DNA of 64,000 nt, taken from the NCBI RefSeq assembly GCF_009796805.1, contig NZ_CP047029.1, positions 3,734,001 through 3,798,000 on the forward strand, written 5' to 3'. Shown one piece after another: positions 8,808 through 17,323 of the stretch. Position 1 is the first letter of the stretch, and each line of letters begins with the position of its first letter. The notes below the pieces were generated by a model. It did not search any database and was not told the DNA's origin. It worked only from the letters and a program-made list of their open reading frames with translations. Both the position numbers and the translations under genes were made by a program. This DNA comes from Algibacter sp. L1A34 (GTDB lineage: Bacteria > Bacteroidota > Bacteroidia > Flavobacteriales > Flavobacteriaceae).

Positions 8808-10957
8808 CTTTTTAAGGTTAAAGTTATACTTCTATTCACATTTAATGTTTTTACAGATAAACCCGTAAACTCTTTAAAAACAGATGAAGCATAAACCCAG
8901 GTGCCATGATCTAGAACTTCAATTTCTGTAATTTCACCTTCAGCGTTAAACTTTATACGCAGGCTATCATATTGTTTTAAGTATTTGGTTACTAAAGTTG
9001 TGTATAATGCTTTAAATTCCATCTTAATTTTTCTTTTATTGGTTTTCAATAGGTTTTCATTGATTGTTATAGAAAAAGACTTCTTAAACGTAGTTTTTTT
9101 AGAGACTTCTGCTTCTGCTCCAACAGCCGAATTATTAACGTTTTTAGGCATTGGAAGCGGTTGTTTTATTGTTTTTAATGTGCCATCCTCGTTAACAATA
9201 GTTTCATCTACAGCTACAAAAGAAGTGTAATTGGTTACTAGATTGTATTTTATTCCTAAGTCTATAACATCTTGCTTGACATCATCCGAAAACAACTTAT
9301 TATAATCGTCTAGTTCTTCAATTTTTTTTCTTGCCCATAAATAGCGTAAAGCTTTGTTTTTAGCGCTTACATTCTTAGAAGAGACCTTGAATTCTTGTTT
9401 AAATTTTTTCTTACCCTGGTAACCAGTAATTATAATACTTCCTTCTGGTTTACCATGGTATTTTCCATAAACAAGCACAGGTCTAGCAGCAAAAACATCT
9501 GGAATGCTACTTGGAGCCATATTGTAAATTTCAAACCCTTTGGCTTTAAGTTTCACTTGTGTTAATAAAGGGGTTTCTATATAATTTTTAAAAGCTTTTG
9601 CTGTTTCTAAAGCTTCAGTTTTTGAGGTGGCTATAAAAGATTCGCTATTCGATACTTTTGCCATACCTTCTATTAAATATCGATTTACACTAGAGCCTAT
9701 ACCAAAAGTGAACACATTGGCTTGGTCTAAATTGTTTTTAATAAGCTCGAAAGCTTCTTTTTCTACACTTACATAACCATCTGTTATTACAACCATAGAA
9801 CGCGCGCTGCTTAAGTCTTTTCTTGGTAATTTATAAGCTAATTTTAATGCGCTAAGCAACTCTGTACCGCCTCCGCCTTGTCCTTCAGAAAGAAAAAGAA
9901 TAGCAGCTTCTATGTTTTTTTCATTGACTTCTACTGAATTTGTACTGAAAACAGTAGAGCTAGAAGCAAACAGCTGAACGTTAAAAGTATCTGTAGCTCT
10001 AAGATCGCAAAGTAAATTTCTCATGAGTTCTTTTGAAACTTCTAAAGGATAACCGTTCATAGACCCCGAAACATCAACAATAAAAAGGTATTCTCTAGAT
10101 GGAATATCTTTAAAATTAACTTTGTTTGTTGGTTCCATTTGTAGCGCAAAGAAGTTCTCATCGCCATGTTCATATAACAATAAACCAGATTGTATACTGT
10201 TGCCACGAAGGTTATAGTCTAAAATAAAATCTCTGTTCCCAGGTTTTTTATTACTTTTTGATAAAAATATTTCGGCTGTTTTTGGATCTGGATAATTAAT
10301 ATTTACTTGGTGGCTGCTGCTATTTATATTTTGAATAATCATGCCAGCATTTAGTGCCACTTTAATATCATAATCAAAAGTACTTGCCGTTCCTTTTGAA
10401 GTATATGGCGAATTAAAAGCAGCTTCTGAATGTTCGCTTTCTCCTGTAAATCTTGGACCAACTACTGCTGGAGCTACAAATTGATAAGTACCGTTTAAAG
10501 GCACTAACATTTCAGTATAATAAATAGCAATAGTAATTTCATCGTTAGGCATTATATTCCCCACATTCATTTGGAAAACATTAGGTCGCTTTTGGTCTAG
10601 TTTTGCAGCTCGTTTTCCTTCTTTTACAGCCGTTTCATATACTTTTTGAGCTTCTTGTTTCTCAAAAATTTTAGCGTTTATAATACGATTGCCAACCGTC
10701 ATCTGCATTTTATGAACTGCGGCTTGAGTAGACAACGGAAAAACATATTTAGCCTCTATGGGAATTTCGCCTTTATTTTGATAGACTTGAGTAAGCTTAA
10801 CATGAGCTATAGTCCCCGAAATTTCGACTTCTGTTTTAGATGATTTTAAAGGAATTAAAGCGTCTTTAGTTGATACTGATAAATATGGACTATCGTTATT
10901 TTGTGCGAAACCTAAAGAGATGGAACAAAAAAGGAAGAGTGTAACTAAGTATTTCAT
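8804..10957 (-). CDS. VIT and von Willebrand factor A domain protein
   Basis: A 717-residue exported protein: signal peptide 1-18 (ending GFAQ), a VIT domain (about 25-150) containing AKYVFPLS and FEKQEAQKVYE, and a vWA domain (about 285-460). The MIDAS metal site is complete enough to read: DVSGSM, then a downstream Thr region and ITDGYVS. About 120 further residues form a separate C-terminal domain. VIT-vWA proteins resemble inter-alpha-trypsin inhibitor heavy chains. In Bacteroidota they are envelope proteins believed to mediate metal-dependent adhesion or complex assembly. It is the first gene of a two-gene operon. The upstream region holds a 21-bp-spaced repeat of AGAATTCGT beginning 82 bp from the start codon, matching the arrangement in front of the SH3b/caspase-like operon. 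Confidence 0.92.
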   Translation of the reverse strand: MKYLVTLFLFCSISLGFAQNNDSPYLSVSTKDALIPLKSSKTEVEISGTIAHVKLTQVYQNKGEIPIEAKYVFPLSTQAAVHKMQMTVGNRIINAKIFEKQEAQKVYETAVKEGKRAAKLDQKRPNVFQMNVGNIMPNDEITIAIYYTEMLVPLNGTYQFVAPAVVGPRFTGESEHSEAAFNSPYTSKGTASTFDYDIKVALNAGMIIQNINSSSHQVNINYPDPKTAEIFLSKSNKKPGNRDFILDYNLRGNSIQSGLLLYEHGDENFFALQMEPTNKVNFKDIPSREYLFIVDVSGSMNGYPLEVSKELMRNLLCDLRATDTFNVQLFASSSTVFSTNSVEVNEKNIEAAILFLSEGQGGGGTELLSALKLAYKLPRKDLSSARSMVVITDGYVSVEKEAFELIKNNLDQANVFTFGIGSSVNRYLIEGMAKVSNSESFIATSKTEALETAKAFKNYIETPLLTQVKLKAKGFEIYNMAPSSIPDVFAARPVLVYGKYHGKPEGSIIITGYQGKKKFKQEFKVSSKNVSAKNKALRYLWARKKIEELDDYNKLFSDDVKQDVIDLGIKYNLVTNYTSFVAVDETIVNEDGTLKTIKQPLPMPKNVNNSAVGAEAEVSKKTTFKKSFSITINENLLKTNKRKIKMEFKALYTTLVTKYLKQYDSLRIKFNAEGEITEIEVLDHGTWVYASSVFKEFTGLSVKTLNVNRSITLTLKR

Positions 10958-11038
10958 GGTTTTATTTTTTAGATTGTTGTTATTTATACATCAAATCTAA
11001 AAGAGAAGCCATGCTAATCTGAGTGGGTTTTAGAATTC

Positions 11039-11062
11039 GTTGGGGTTAATCTAGAATTCGTA
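11039..11062. promoter_or_regulatory. Putative LytTR direct-repeat operator B
   Basis: AGAATTCGTT at 11032-11041 and AGAATTCGTA at 11053-11062 are nine of ten bases identical and exactly 21 bp apart (GTT at 11039, GTA at 11060). The proximal GTT starts 82 bp upstream of the VIT gene start, the same distance as site A upstream of its gene. This is the clearest repeat pair of the three. Confidence 0.6.
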
Positions 11063-11440
11063 GTATCGTTATATATTGAAAAAATGATTTATCAAAATTT
11101 TGATATTATATCGATCGAGAAGGCGAAAAAAATGTAATTATTAAGAAAGTGTTTTTAGATATATTTAATTTCGAACTTTTAAAAAAAAATCTGCTGTAGA
11201 GCTAGCTACTCACTTATAAATACTAACGTCATTTGGTTGCTATGTCATAGAGCATAGTTGTTCTAATACCCTTATCTACTTATTAAAGTAATACTTCACT
11301 TATTAATGTGTTATATAGCTCTTAATAAATAGGTTAGTGTTGTTTTATTTTGATAATAAAATAACATAAAAACTTAATTATCAATATATTAAACGTCTAT
11401 ATATAAACTATAAGTTTAATTTCTATGTATTTATTAAGTT

Positions 11441-11520
11441 TTTTTAAATGACCGTTTATCTATTAATCTTTTTAAATGACCGTTTATCTATTCAACTTTT
11501 TTAATAACCGTTCAGCTTTT
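11441..11520. repeat. Three 28-bp tandem repeats with ACCGTT core
   Basis: The unit TTTAAATGACCGTTTATC occurs with ACCG starting at 11451 and 11479, and a degenerate third copy has ACCG starting at 11507, so the period is exactly 28 bp. The cores read ACCGTTTAT, ACCGTTTAT and ACCGTTCAG. Each satisfies the LytTR half-site pattern [TA][AC][CA]GTTN[AG][TG], but 28 bp is wider than the usual 21-22 bp spacing. They lie about 250-310 bp upstream of the start at 11763. Confidence 0.6.
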
Positions 11521-11686
11521 TTTATAAGCAATTCTCAAGAATTTAAAATATTTTTGTATCAGTTAATAATAAATATAAAATTGAAAATGTGACTTATCGA
11601 ATTTAAAAGTGTCTTATTAATAGAACAACTTTTAAATTTCTCTCTAATTATTACGCTTAAAAATTTTATCATTAGGCCCTCAAATT

Positions 11687-11746
11687 ATGATAAAGTTGTT
11701 TTCTAGATTAATTCTGATTTTGGCATTAATCTTGATTATGTTGTAA
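11687..11746 (+). CDS. Possible 19-aa hydrophobic leader peptide
   Basis: ATG at 11687 to TAA at 11744 encodes MIKLFSRLILILALILIML, a basic N-terminus followed by a hydrophobic stretch long enough to span a membrane. It ends 16 bp before the ATG of the beta-helix protein gene. It could be a leader peptide or membrane micro-protein, or a chance frame in AT-rich DNA. No Shine-Dalgarno is evident, as is common in this phylum. Confidence 0.3.
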   Translation: MIKLFSRLILILALILIML

Positions 11747-11762
11747 TGAATAAATAAAAACT

Positions 11763-13061
11763 ATGAAAAACTTAACCCAAAAAGCATTAATACTTATAAC
11801 TCTGTTATTCGTTGGCTCTATCTATGCGCAGCAAGAAAAAGGAATAATCGGTACTGATAATTGGCTTAGTTATTGGACAGATTTTAAACCAAAAACAAAT
11901 GATTATGGTCAGCCTAGTCAAATTTTAACTGGTAACATTACTGAAGATACTAGGTTAACTAAAAGAGAAACTTATTTATTAGTAGGAAATGTTTTTGTAA
12001 CAGGAAACGCAACACTTACTATAGAGCCAGGTACTATTATAATGGGAGACTCTAAATCTAATGGTTCTCTAATTATTAGTAAAGGATCAACTTTAATAGC
12101 TGAAGGTCTAGAAACAGACCCTATTGTTTTTACGTCAAGTAAAGACATTAAGAAAAGTGGCGATTGGGGTGGATTATTTATTCTTGGTGATGCTCCTATT
12201 AATCAAATGGGTGGTGTATCTAATGTAAAATATGGTTTTCAACAAGTATCCAATCAAAATGCTCTTTATGGAGGAAAAAATGCTAGAAGTAATTCAGGTG
12301 TTTTGAAATATGTAAGAATAGAGTACGCAGGAAAAAGAACTAAGGATAATGGTTATTTTAGCGGTATTACTCTAGCTGGTGTAGGAAGCGAAACTATATT
12401 CGAAAACGTTATGGTGACTTACTGTAAAGGAAATTCTTTTAACGTTATTGGAGGAGTTGTTAATTTAGATAAAATGGTTTCTTATAGAAGTAATGGTAAT
12501 GATTTTGACTTTAATTATGGTACGCAATGTAACATAACAAACTCTTTAGCTATTCGTTCTCCTTATGTTTCAGGTTCAGAAGAATCTAGATCTATGTCTA
12601 TTTCATCTTATAACAAAAAAGAAGAAGTAGATTATTCAAAAAAATCTACATTGGTTACTGCTGAGAATATGTCGATAATTAATTTAAGTGGCGATTTAGC
12701 TTCAGCTATTGAAATAGGCTTAGTAAAAGAAGGTATCTATATTGCTAAAGATGCTTCTTTAGATATGCGTAAAAGTGTTATTTCTGGATTTAATCCAGCT
12801 GTAATATTAGATAATGAAATTGTGTTATCTACTGAGAACTTGAATAAGCTAAAGTTTAGTGAAATGTATTTCAATAACAGTAATGGAAATATTTTTGTAA
12901 AAAATAACCCTAACAATGAAGATTTAGAGAACTGGTACGGTAGCAGCTCATTCTTTAATGTGTATTCTAAAGGTTCAGATTCTGAAACATTCATTGATTC
13001 TGAAGACATAAACAATCTTGATTTTAGATTGAAAATTGATAAAATTATAGCTTCAAATTAA
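11763..13061 (+). CDS. Exported parallel beta-helix protein
   Basis: A 432-residue protein with a signal peptide ending at SIYAQ. The mature part shows repeated short beta-strand rungs with Gly/Asn turns, for example LTIEPGTIIMGD, LIISKGSTLIAEG, DPIVFTSS and DWGGLFILGDAP. This is the pattern of right-handed parallel beta-helix surface proteins common in Bacteroidota. No catalytic triad or lyase motif is recognisable and no type IX secretion C-terminal domain is visible, so it may be periplasmic or attached in another way. It stands alone: a strong terminator follows at 13111. Upstream are a triple ACCGTT repeat and a tiny leader-like frame. The function is unknown; adhesion or surface coat would fit. 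Confidence 0.75.
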   Translation: MKNLTQKALILITLLFVGSIYAQQEKGIIGTDNWLSYWTDFKPKTNDYGQPSQILTGNITEDTRLTKRETYLLVGNVFVTGNATLTIEPGTIIMGDSKSNGSLIISKGSTLIAEGLETDPIVFTSSKDIKKSGDWGGLFILGDAPINQMGGVSNVKYGFQQVSNQNALYGGKNARSNSGVLKYVRIEYAGKRTKDNGYFSGITLAGVGSETIFENVMVTYCKGNSFNVIGGVVNLDKMVSYRSNGNDFDFNYGTQCNITNSLAIRSPYVSGSEESRSMSISSYNKKEEVDYSKKSTLVTAENMSIINLSGDLASAIEIGLVKEGIYIAKDASLDMRKSVISGFNPAVILDNEIVLSTENLNKLKFSEMYFNNSNGNIFVKNNPNNEDLENWYGSSSFFNVYSKGSDSETFIDSEDINNLDFRLKIDKIIASN

Positions 13062-13110
13062 TATTGGGTTTATAGTTTACATAGTTTGAAGATTGGTTAT
13101 CTTCTTAAAT

Positions 13111-13153
13111 AAAAAAAGTGATACTATCTATTAATAGAAGTATCACTTTTTTT
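13111..13153 (+). terminator. Strong bidirectional-looking hairpin terminator
   Basis: Perfect 15-bp arms (13111-13125 and 13139-13153) of poly-A, GTGATACT and its complement AGTATCAC with poly-T. The loop itself contains the palindrome CTATTAATAG. It lies 50 bp after the stop of the beta-helix gene. Confidence 0.9.
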
Positions 13154-13600
13154 ATATGCCAAATTCTGCAATATTCTATGCTCTTTAGGCTTCCCTCCTA
13201 CTCGATCACATAAAAGAACTCCATTATTAATGTAGAATAAACTTTAATTACCCAACGAAAGTATGCTATAGAATACTTTGTTAATCGGTTATCTCAATTT
13301 TAAAATTATGCATAGATGTAACGGTATAAAGATATTTTAAATTACTCATTACTAAGCTACACCAATTCAGAGAAGAATAGTTAATAAAATTAACAGAATG
13401 AATTATCTATTTGGCTTGATAATCTTTATATTTAATACATCTAACTAATCTTATAAAAAAAGTATATTTGCCAGCGATTGTAAATTATGGCATTATTAAA
13501 CAACTTCTAAGTATTTATATAAATGAGTACTTTTTAGATTAATGTCAAAATCATAATCTTCAATCATTTTTTGTGAATTTTTTAATCTAAATTATACATT
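13154..13600. other. Intergenic region, nothing recognised
   Basis: About 450 bp between the terminator and the next plus-strand gene. AT-rich, no reading frame of coding character on either strand, no clear repeat. It should contain the promoter of the outer-membrane protein gene at 13601. Confidence 0.5.
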
Positions 13601-14458
13601 ATGAAACATTCAATCATAGTATTTACAGCCTTTTTAATAAGCGCAATGTCTTATGGGCAATTCCAAATTTCGGCTAGTGGTGGCTATGCTATAGGTAGTG
13701 CTGGAATGAAATTAGGAGAAACCGTTTCTTTAAGTGAAACAGAAAACTCGTATGGCAGTTATGGTGAAGGTTTAAATGCACAATTAAGAGGAACTTATTT
13801 CTTCAACGATACTTTTGGTTTAGATTTAAGTCTTGGATATCTGCACGGTTCTGATCAAACAGTATCCAAAGTAAATGTTCCAGGTACCGAAATTGATGCT
13901 GTTGCAAGAGCTCGAGCTTATGGAGCCGCCTTATCTTTAGTTTATAAATTTAACAAAAACACTTATGCACGTTTAGGTGCTTTAGGTAAATTAGGTGGTA
14001 AAACAGAAGCTGTTGTGTATAGAAAAGCTACTTTTACAGACGCGGAACGTGCTGAAAATGGTCTACCGTCAGGTTCTTATTCTGAAACTAATTATGTAGA
14101 GGATTATCATGGTCATTTTCCTTTAGGAGTTGTTGCTGCTCTTGGGTATGAGTTTGAATTGGATACAAACTTTAGCCTTTTTGTTGAAGCTGAATATTAC
14201 GGAATTAGTTTAAAACGTAAAGATTCTGAAATTACAGAGTTTAATTCCGATATTTTTACGGGAGATGGTACTCTTGTAGCAACTTACACCTTAGATAACT
14301 TGCCAGAAGGAACTGATAAAATTACAACTTACGTTGATAATCTTTCTAATACTAATACAGATACATCAAAAGAATTAGCTGTAAAAGTGCCATATTCTTC
14401 ATTCGGAATTAATTTTGGTATTATTTATAAATTTAAAGGTTCTAGTAAAAAACAATAA
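13601..14458 (+). CDS. Outer-membrane beta-barrel protein
   Basis: A 285-residue protein with a signal peptide (cleavage near SYGQ) followed by alternating amphipathic strands: FQISASGGYAIG, NAQLRGTYFF, FGLDLSLGYLHG, RAYGAALSLVYKF and the C-terminal FGINFGIIYKFKG. This is the pattern of an eight- to ten-stranded OmpW/OmpX-like barrel (outer membrane protein beta-barrel superfamily). Loops between strands are acidic and threonine-rich. It is monocistronic, with a terminator 30 bp after the stop. The likely place is the outer membrane; the substrate, if it is a pore, is unknown. Confidence 0.8.
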   Translation: MKHSIIVFTAFLISAMSYGQFQISASGGYAIGSAGMKLGETVSLSETENSYGSYGEGLNAQLRGTYFFNDTFGLDLSLGYLHGSDQTVSKVNVPGTEIDAVARARAYGAALSLVYKFNKNTYARLGALGKLGGKTEAVVYRKATFTDAERAENGLPSGSYSETNYVEDYHGHFPLGVVAALGYEFELDTNFSLFVEAEYYGISLKRKDSEITEFNSDIFTGDGTLVATYTLDNLPEGTDKITTYVDNLSNTNTDTSKELAVKVPYSSFGINFGIIYKFKGSSKKQ

Positions 14459-14488
14459 TTTTATAAAAGCCAATACTGGTTAAATAAT

Positions 14489-14523
14489 AAAACCTATCAA
14501 AACTAATGTTTTGATAGGTTTTT
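14489..14523 (+). terminator. Rho-independent terminator
   Basis: Arms AAAACCTATCAAAAC (14489-14503) and GTTTTGATAGGTTTT (14508-14522) are perfectly complementary around a TAAT loop and are followed by T residues. It serves the barrel gene and, because of the flanking A run, possibly also the converging kinase gene. Confidence 0.9.
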
Positions 14524-14566
14524 GTTTTTAAAATAGTGGAATTAAATTAATAAGCCACTTCTTTTT

Positions 14567-15886
14567 TTATTTTTTTAAGAGCGTAAAATAAAACGTAGTA
14601 CCAACCCCCTCTTCGCTTTCTAACCAAACGGAACCCTTATAAAACATAATGATTTTTTTAACAATAGAAAGACCAATTCCCGAAGAAGAACCTGTGCTTT
14701 CTAATTTTGTAAAGACTTTAAATATTCTTTCAAAATAATCCGATTTAATTCCAACACCATTATCTTTTACAAAAAACTCAAAAAACTCGTCGTTTTCAAT
14801 AAATCCAACTTCAATTATGCCTTTTTCTTTATCATTATAATTTATCGCATTTTGGATTAAATTTTGAAAAACTTGCTTAAATCTCCATGTATTCCCATAT
14901 AAACTTGGTAAGTTTTTTTGAACTCTAATGTTTATGCTATCTGGAATTAAAATGGTTTGTAAAATCTCGTCGATAATTAAATTAAAATTAACTAATGAGT
15001 CTTGCGATTCTGATTTATCTATAGTTGAATAATCGAAAATTCCTTTTATCAAAAAATCCATTTTTTCGACATTAAACAATACTTGATTCAAAGGATTCAA
15101 GGCCGCTTCACCCAAAGTTTCCTTATGGTCGTCCATAAACCAACCTATCAAGGTGTGAATATTTATTAGCGGTGCTTTTAGATCATGAGATACAACATGA
15201 GCATATTCATTTAATTCCTGATTTTGAAGAGATAAATCTTTTAATAATTCTTCTTTCTTCTTTTCCTGAACTTTTATTCGCTCTTCATTCTCTTTCCTTT
15301 GAATAACGTTTACCAGCATGTTTGCAAAAACAAAAAGAATTTCTTTTTCATTATCGTTATATTTATTTATTTTTTTAACCGAATCGAAACCAATAAACCC
15401 TATTAATTCGTTGTTTTTTATTTTAGGTATGGTGATCAAGCTTTTAATGCCTTGAGGCTCTAAAATGGCACGTAAACCAAACTCACCATCCTCTGGCAGC
15501 AAACTAACATCTTCCACATAAAAAGCTTCTCCTTTTTTGTGTGCATCTAGCCATTGTGTAACATAATCTAAAGGTATGTTTTGTAAGTGATCTATTTCGG
15601 GTTCTATCCCTTCTGTACACCATTCATAGGTGTTAGATGTGGTGTTGTTTCCAAAATCGTAAGAAAAAATATAACTTCTATCAGATTCTACAAATTCCCC
15701 AATTTGCTTTAAGGATTCTCTAATAAGTTTATCAATATCTGATAGGTCAGAATTAATATATGTTGTAGAAATACTAATTAATAAACTCTGAAAGCGTAGT
15801 TGTCGTTCAATGATTTTATCTTTCTCCAACTGTTTAAAATCATTTTCTGAAAGTTTATTTACATTATCTATGTGTTGTTTTTCCAT
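14567..15886 (-). CDS. Cytoplasmic GAF-domain histidine kinase
   Basis: A 439-residue sensor kinase without transmembrane segments. An N-terminal GAF domain (about 35-195) has the usual small-molecule or redox-sensing layout; FVESDRSYIFSYD and SLITIPKI mark it. A coiled coil follows (about 195-225). The HisKA domain carries the phospho-His in HVVSHDLKAP, and the ATPase domain has NLIQNAINYN, DNGVGI and GIGLSIVKKI. No receiver or output domain and no regulator gene lie next to it, so it is an orphan kinase. The gene is convergent with the barrel gene and ends just after the shared terminator. The ligand is unknown. Confidence 0.92.
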   Translation of the reverse strand: MEKQHIDNVNKLSENDFKQLEKDKIIERQLRFQSLLISISTTYINSDLSDIDKLIRESLKQIGEFVESDRSYIFSYDFGNNTTSNTYEWCTEGIEPEIDHLQNIPLDYVTQWLDAHKKGEAFYVEDVSLLPEDGEFGLRAILEPQGIKSLITIPKIKNNELIGFIGFDSVKKINKYNDNEKEILFVFANMLVNVIQRKENEERIKVQEKKKEELLKDLSLQNQELNEYAHVVSHDLKAPLINIHTLIGWFMDDHKETLGEAALNPLNQVLFNVEKMDFLIKGIFDYSTIDKSESQDSLVNFNLIIDEILQTILIPDSINIRVQKNLPSLYGNTWRFKQVFQNLIQNAINYNDKEKGIIEVGFIENDEFFEFFVKDNGVGIKSDYFERIFKVFTKLESTGSSSGIGLSIVKKIIMFYKGSVWLESEEGVGTTFYFTLLKK

Positions 15887-16092
15887 TTGACTTTTAGAGA
15901 TTTAAAATGAAACGTAGTTCCTTTCCGAAATATACTACTTACATTCTTCTTACAAAAATTAAGGTTAAAAAAAATTATTTGTAAGAGTGTTAACTATATT
16001 TATTATAACAATAATTTTATCTTTTTCTATGCTTTCACCTAAATACTTAAAGATAACAAAGCAACTTTCATTCAGGTTTGAAGATATAAAAA
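15887..16092. other. Intergenic region upstream of the GAF kinase
   Basis: Spacer carrying the kinase promoter on the minus strand. It adjoins the terminator and NHL gene relic described separately. No other coding signal seen. Confidence 0.5.
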
Positions 16093-16117
16093 AACCTGCG
16101 AAGCGAACTTCACAGGT
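16093..16117 (-). terminator. Terminator of a vanished NHL-repeat gene
   Basis: Read on the minus strand: AACCTG, one mismatch, GAAG, a TTCG tetraloop, CTTC, one mismatch, CAGGTT, then seven or more T. It lies about 60 bp beyond the stop codon of the NHL relic, so the old gene's terminator seems intact. Confidence 0.75.
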
Positions 16118-16177
16118 TATATGTAATCCTTTAGAATAGATTACCTATTTATTTATTTATTTCCTAATGCTATCTTA

Positions 16178-16267
16178 TTATTTCTGAATTCTAACACTAT
16201 TATTTCCGTAATCTGCAATATAGATAGTACCATCGTTATCTACTACCATTTCGGCAGATTCGTTAAA
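16178..16267 (-). pseudogene. C-terminal relic of an NHL-repeat protein
   Basis: The minus frame ending in TAA at 16178-16180 encodes FNESAEMVVDNDGTIYIAD, then YGNNSVRIQK. IYIADYGNNSVRI is a canonical NHL beta-propeller blade ending. Upstream in the same frame there is a stop after about 6 more codons and no start, so only the last blade survives. A complete terminator follows the stop. Everything 5' of this has been lost, apparently by a deletion that brought the pldA gene next to it. Confidence 0.65.
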
Positions 16268-16321
16268 GCAAAACCGTATTATTTTAATTTATGAATAAAA
16301 AAAACTACTAATTTTAAATCA

Positions 16322-17188
16322 TTATCTTTTTTTATTCCCTCTTTTTAAAATATTGAGTTCATCTGTTTTAATAACATAACCAAAACGAACCATAGAGTTA
16401 AAATCTTCGTAATTAATAAGGCTTTCTGCTTGCCCTAAATACCATTCCAACATTAAATATTGGTTAGATTTACCTTTAAAAGGATGATAATATAATCGAG
16501 TACGTAGCATGCCTTTCATATTCCACTGTAATCCTTTCTTTAAAGCCATTTCAAGGCTAAACTTATCGTTGTAAAAATCATGAGATAGGGTTAATTCTCC
16601 TAAACCTACATAATCTATCAACTCAGGGTTACCACTCTTGTATCCATAAGGTATCCAGCCTTTTAAACTCAATATCGTTTTAGGACCAATAGCTGTACTA
16701 TATTTAAGACTAACTCTGTTCCAACTTCTAGAAAAAATACTATCTCTACCGTTAGATTCATGCTCAAATTCTAGCGTACCAATACCTTTAAGCCTATCGT
16801 TCTTATCAAAAAATGCTCGCCCAAAACCAATTGTAGGATTAAAATTAATTTCCTTAAAAGGATAAGATTCTTTAAAAACATCCCAAAAAGACTTTTGACT
16901 ATAACTAAAAAAAATGTAAGTATCCCAAGGCAAAGTATTTCGGCTTATCATTTGTTTAAAACTAACCTGATATTTTACATTGGCCGTATTACTGTTTATA
17001 TCCATATTAGTCGGCACACCAATAATAAAATAATTATCTTTATGAATACTAAAACCAGGCAGTTGTTTCATGGTATCCCGAACGGCTTCACGAGTTAAAC
17101 CTTGGCCATTTACTCGATTACAAAACAGACACATTACGTTTAATATAAGTATTAACGAGATGGAAATAGAAGGCTTATATTTATACAT
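16322..17188 (-). CDS. pldA: Outer-membrane phospholipase A (OMPLA)
   Basis: A 288-residue outer-membrane enzyme that hydrolyses acyl ester bonds of phospholipids misplaced in the outer leaflet. After a signal peptide (about 1-29) it shows the family blocks FSYSQKSFWDV, INFNPTIGFG, FEHESNGR and SRSWNRVS. The catalytic residues can be read as His143 and Ser145 in HESNG and Asn157 in SWNR, which is the spacing of E. coli OMPLA (His142, Ser144, Asn156). Length also fits the family. It is monocistronic. An AGAATTCGTT box with a second degenerate half-site 21 bp away lies about 88-111 bp upstream, like the boxes before the VIT and SH3b operons, so it may belong to the same envelope regulon. Confidence 0.93.
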   Translation of the reverse strand: MYKYKPSISISLILILNVMCLFCNRVNGQGLTREAVRDTMKQLPGFSIHKDNYFIIGVPTNMDINSNTANVKYQVSFKQMISRNTLPWDTYIFFSYSQKSFWDVFKESYPFKEINFNPTIGFGRAFFDKNDRLKGIGTLEFEHESNGRDSIFSRSWNRVSLKYSTAIGPKTILSLKGWIPYGYKSGNPELIDYVGLGELTLSHDFYNDKFSLEMALKKGLQWNMKGMLRTRLYYHPFKGKSNQYLMLEWYLGQAESLINYEDFNSMVRFGYVIKTDELNILKRGNKKR

Positions 17189-17275
17189 GTTATTAGTAAA
17201 AATTTACTATTGGGAGGTTATAAAACAACTAGCTAATTAGCTAGATTTATTTTTCAAAATTAATAATATTAATCA

Positions 17276-17299
17276 GTATAGAAACTACAAGAATTCGTT
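17276..17299. promoter_or_regulatory. Putative LytTR direct-repeat operator C
   Basis: AGAATTCGTTAATTTAT at 17290 onwards repeats the distal half-site of operator A almost exactly. Twenty-one bp nearer the gene is a weak partner ATCAGTAT (GTA at 17276). The proximal half starts 88 bp upstream of the pldA start codon. Confidence 0.4.
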
Positions 17300-17323
17300 A
17301 ATTTATAAAAATTAAGTAGCTAG

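Larger units (their letters stand above)
10958..11762. other. Long divergent intergenic region
   Basis: About 800 bp between the divergent VIT gene (minus) and the beta-helix protein gene (plus). It holds operator B near the VIT side, a triple 28-bp tandem repeat at 11441-11520 and a tiny hydrophobic reading frame just before the plus-strand gene. The rest is very AT-rich with no coding signal that I can support. Confidence 0.6.

Noticed and set aside
11441-11520. Possible CRISPR-like repeat array
   Set aside because: The repeats are directly adjacent without unique spacers, only three copies exist and the third is degenerate; no cas genes nearby.
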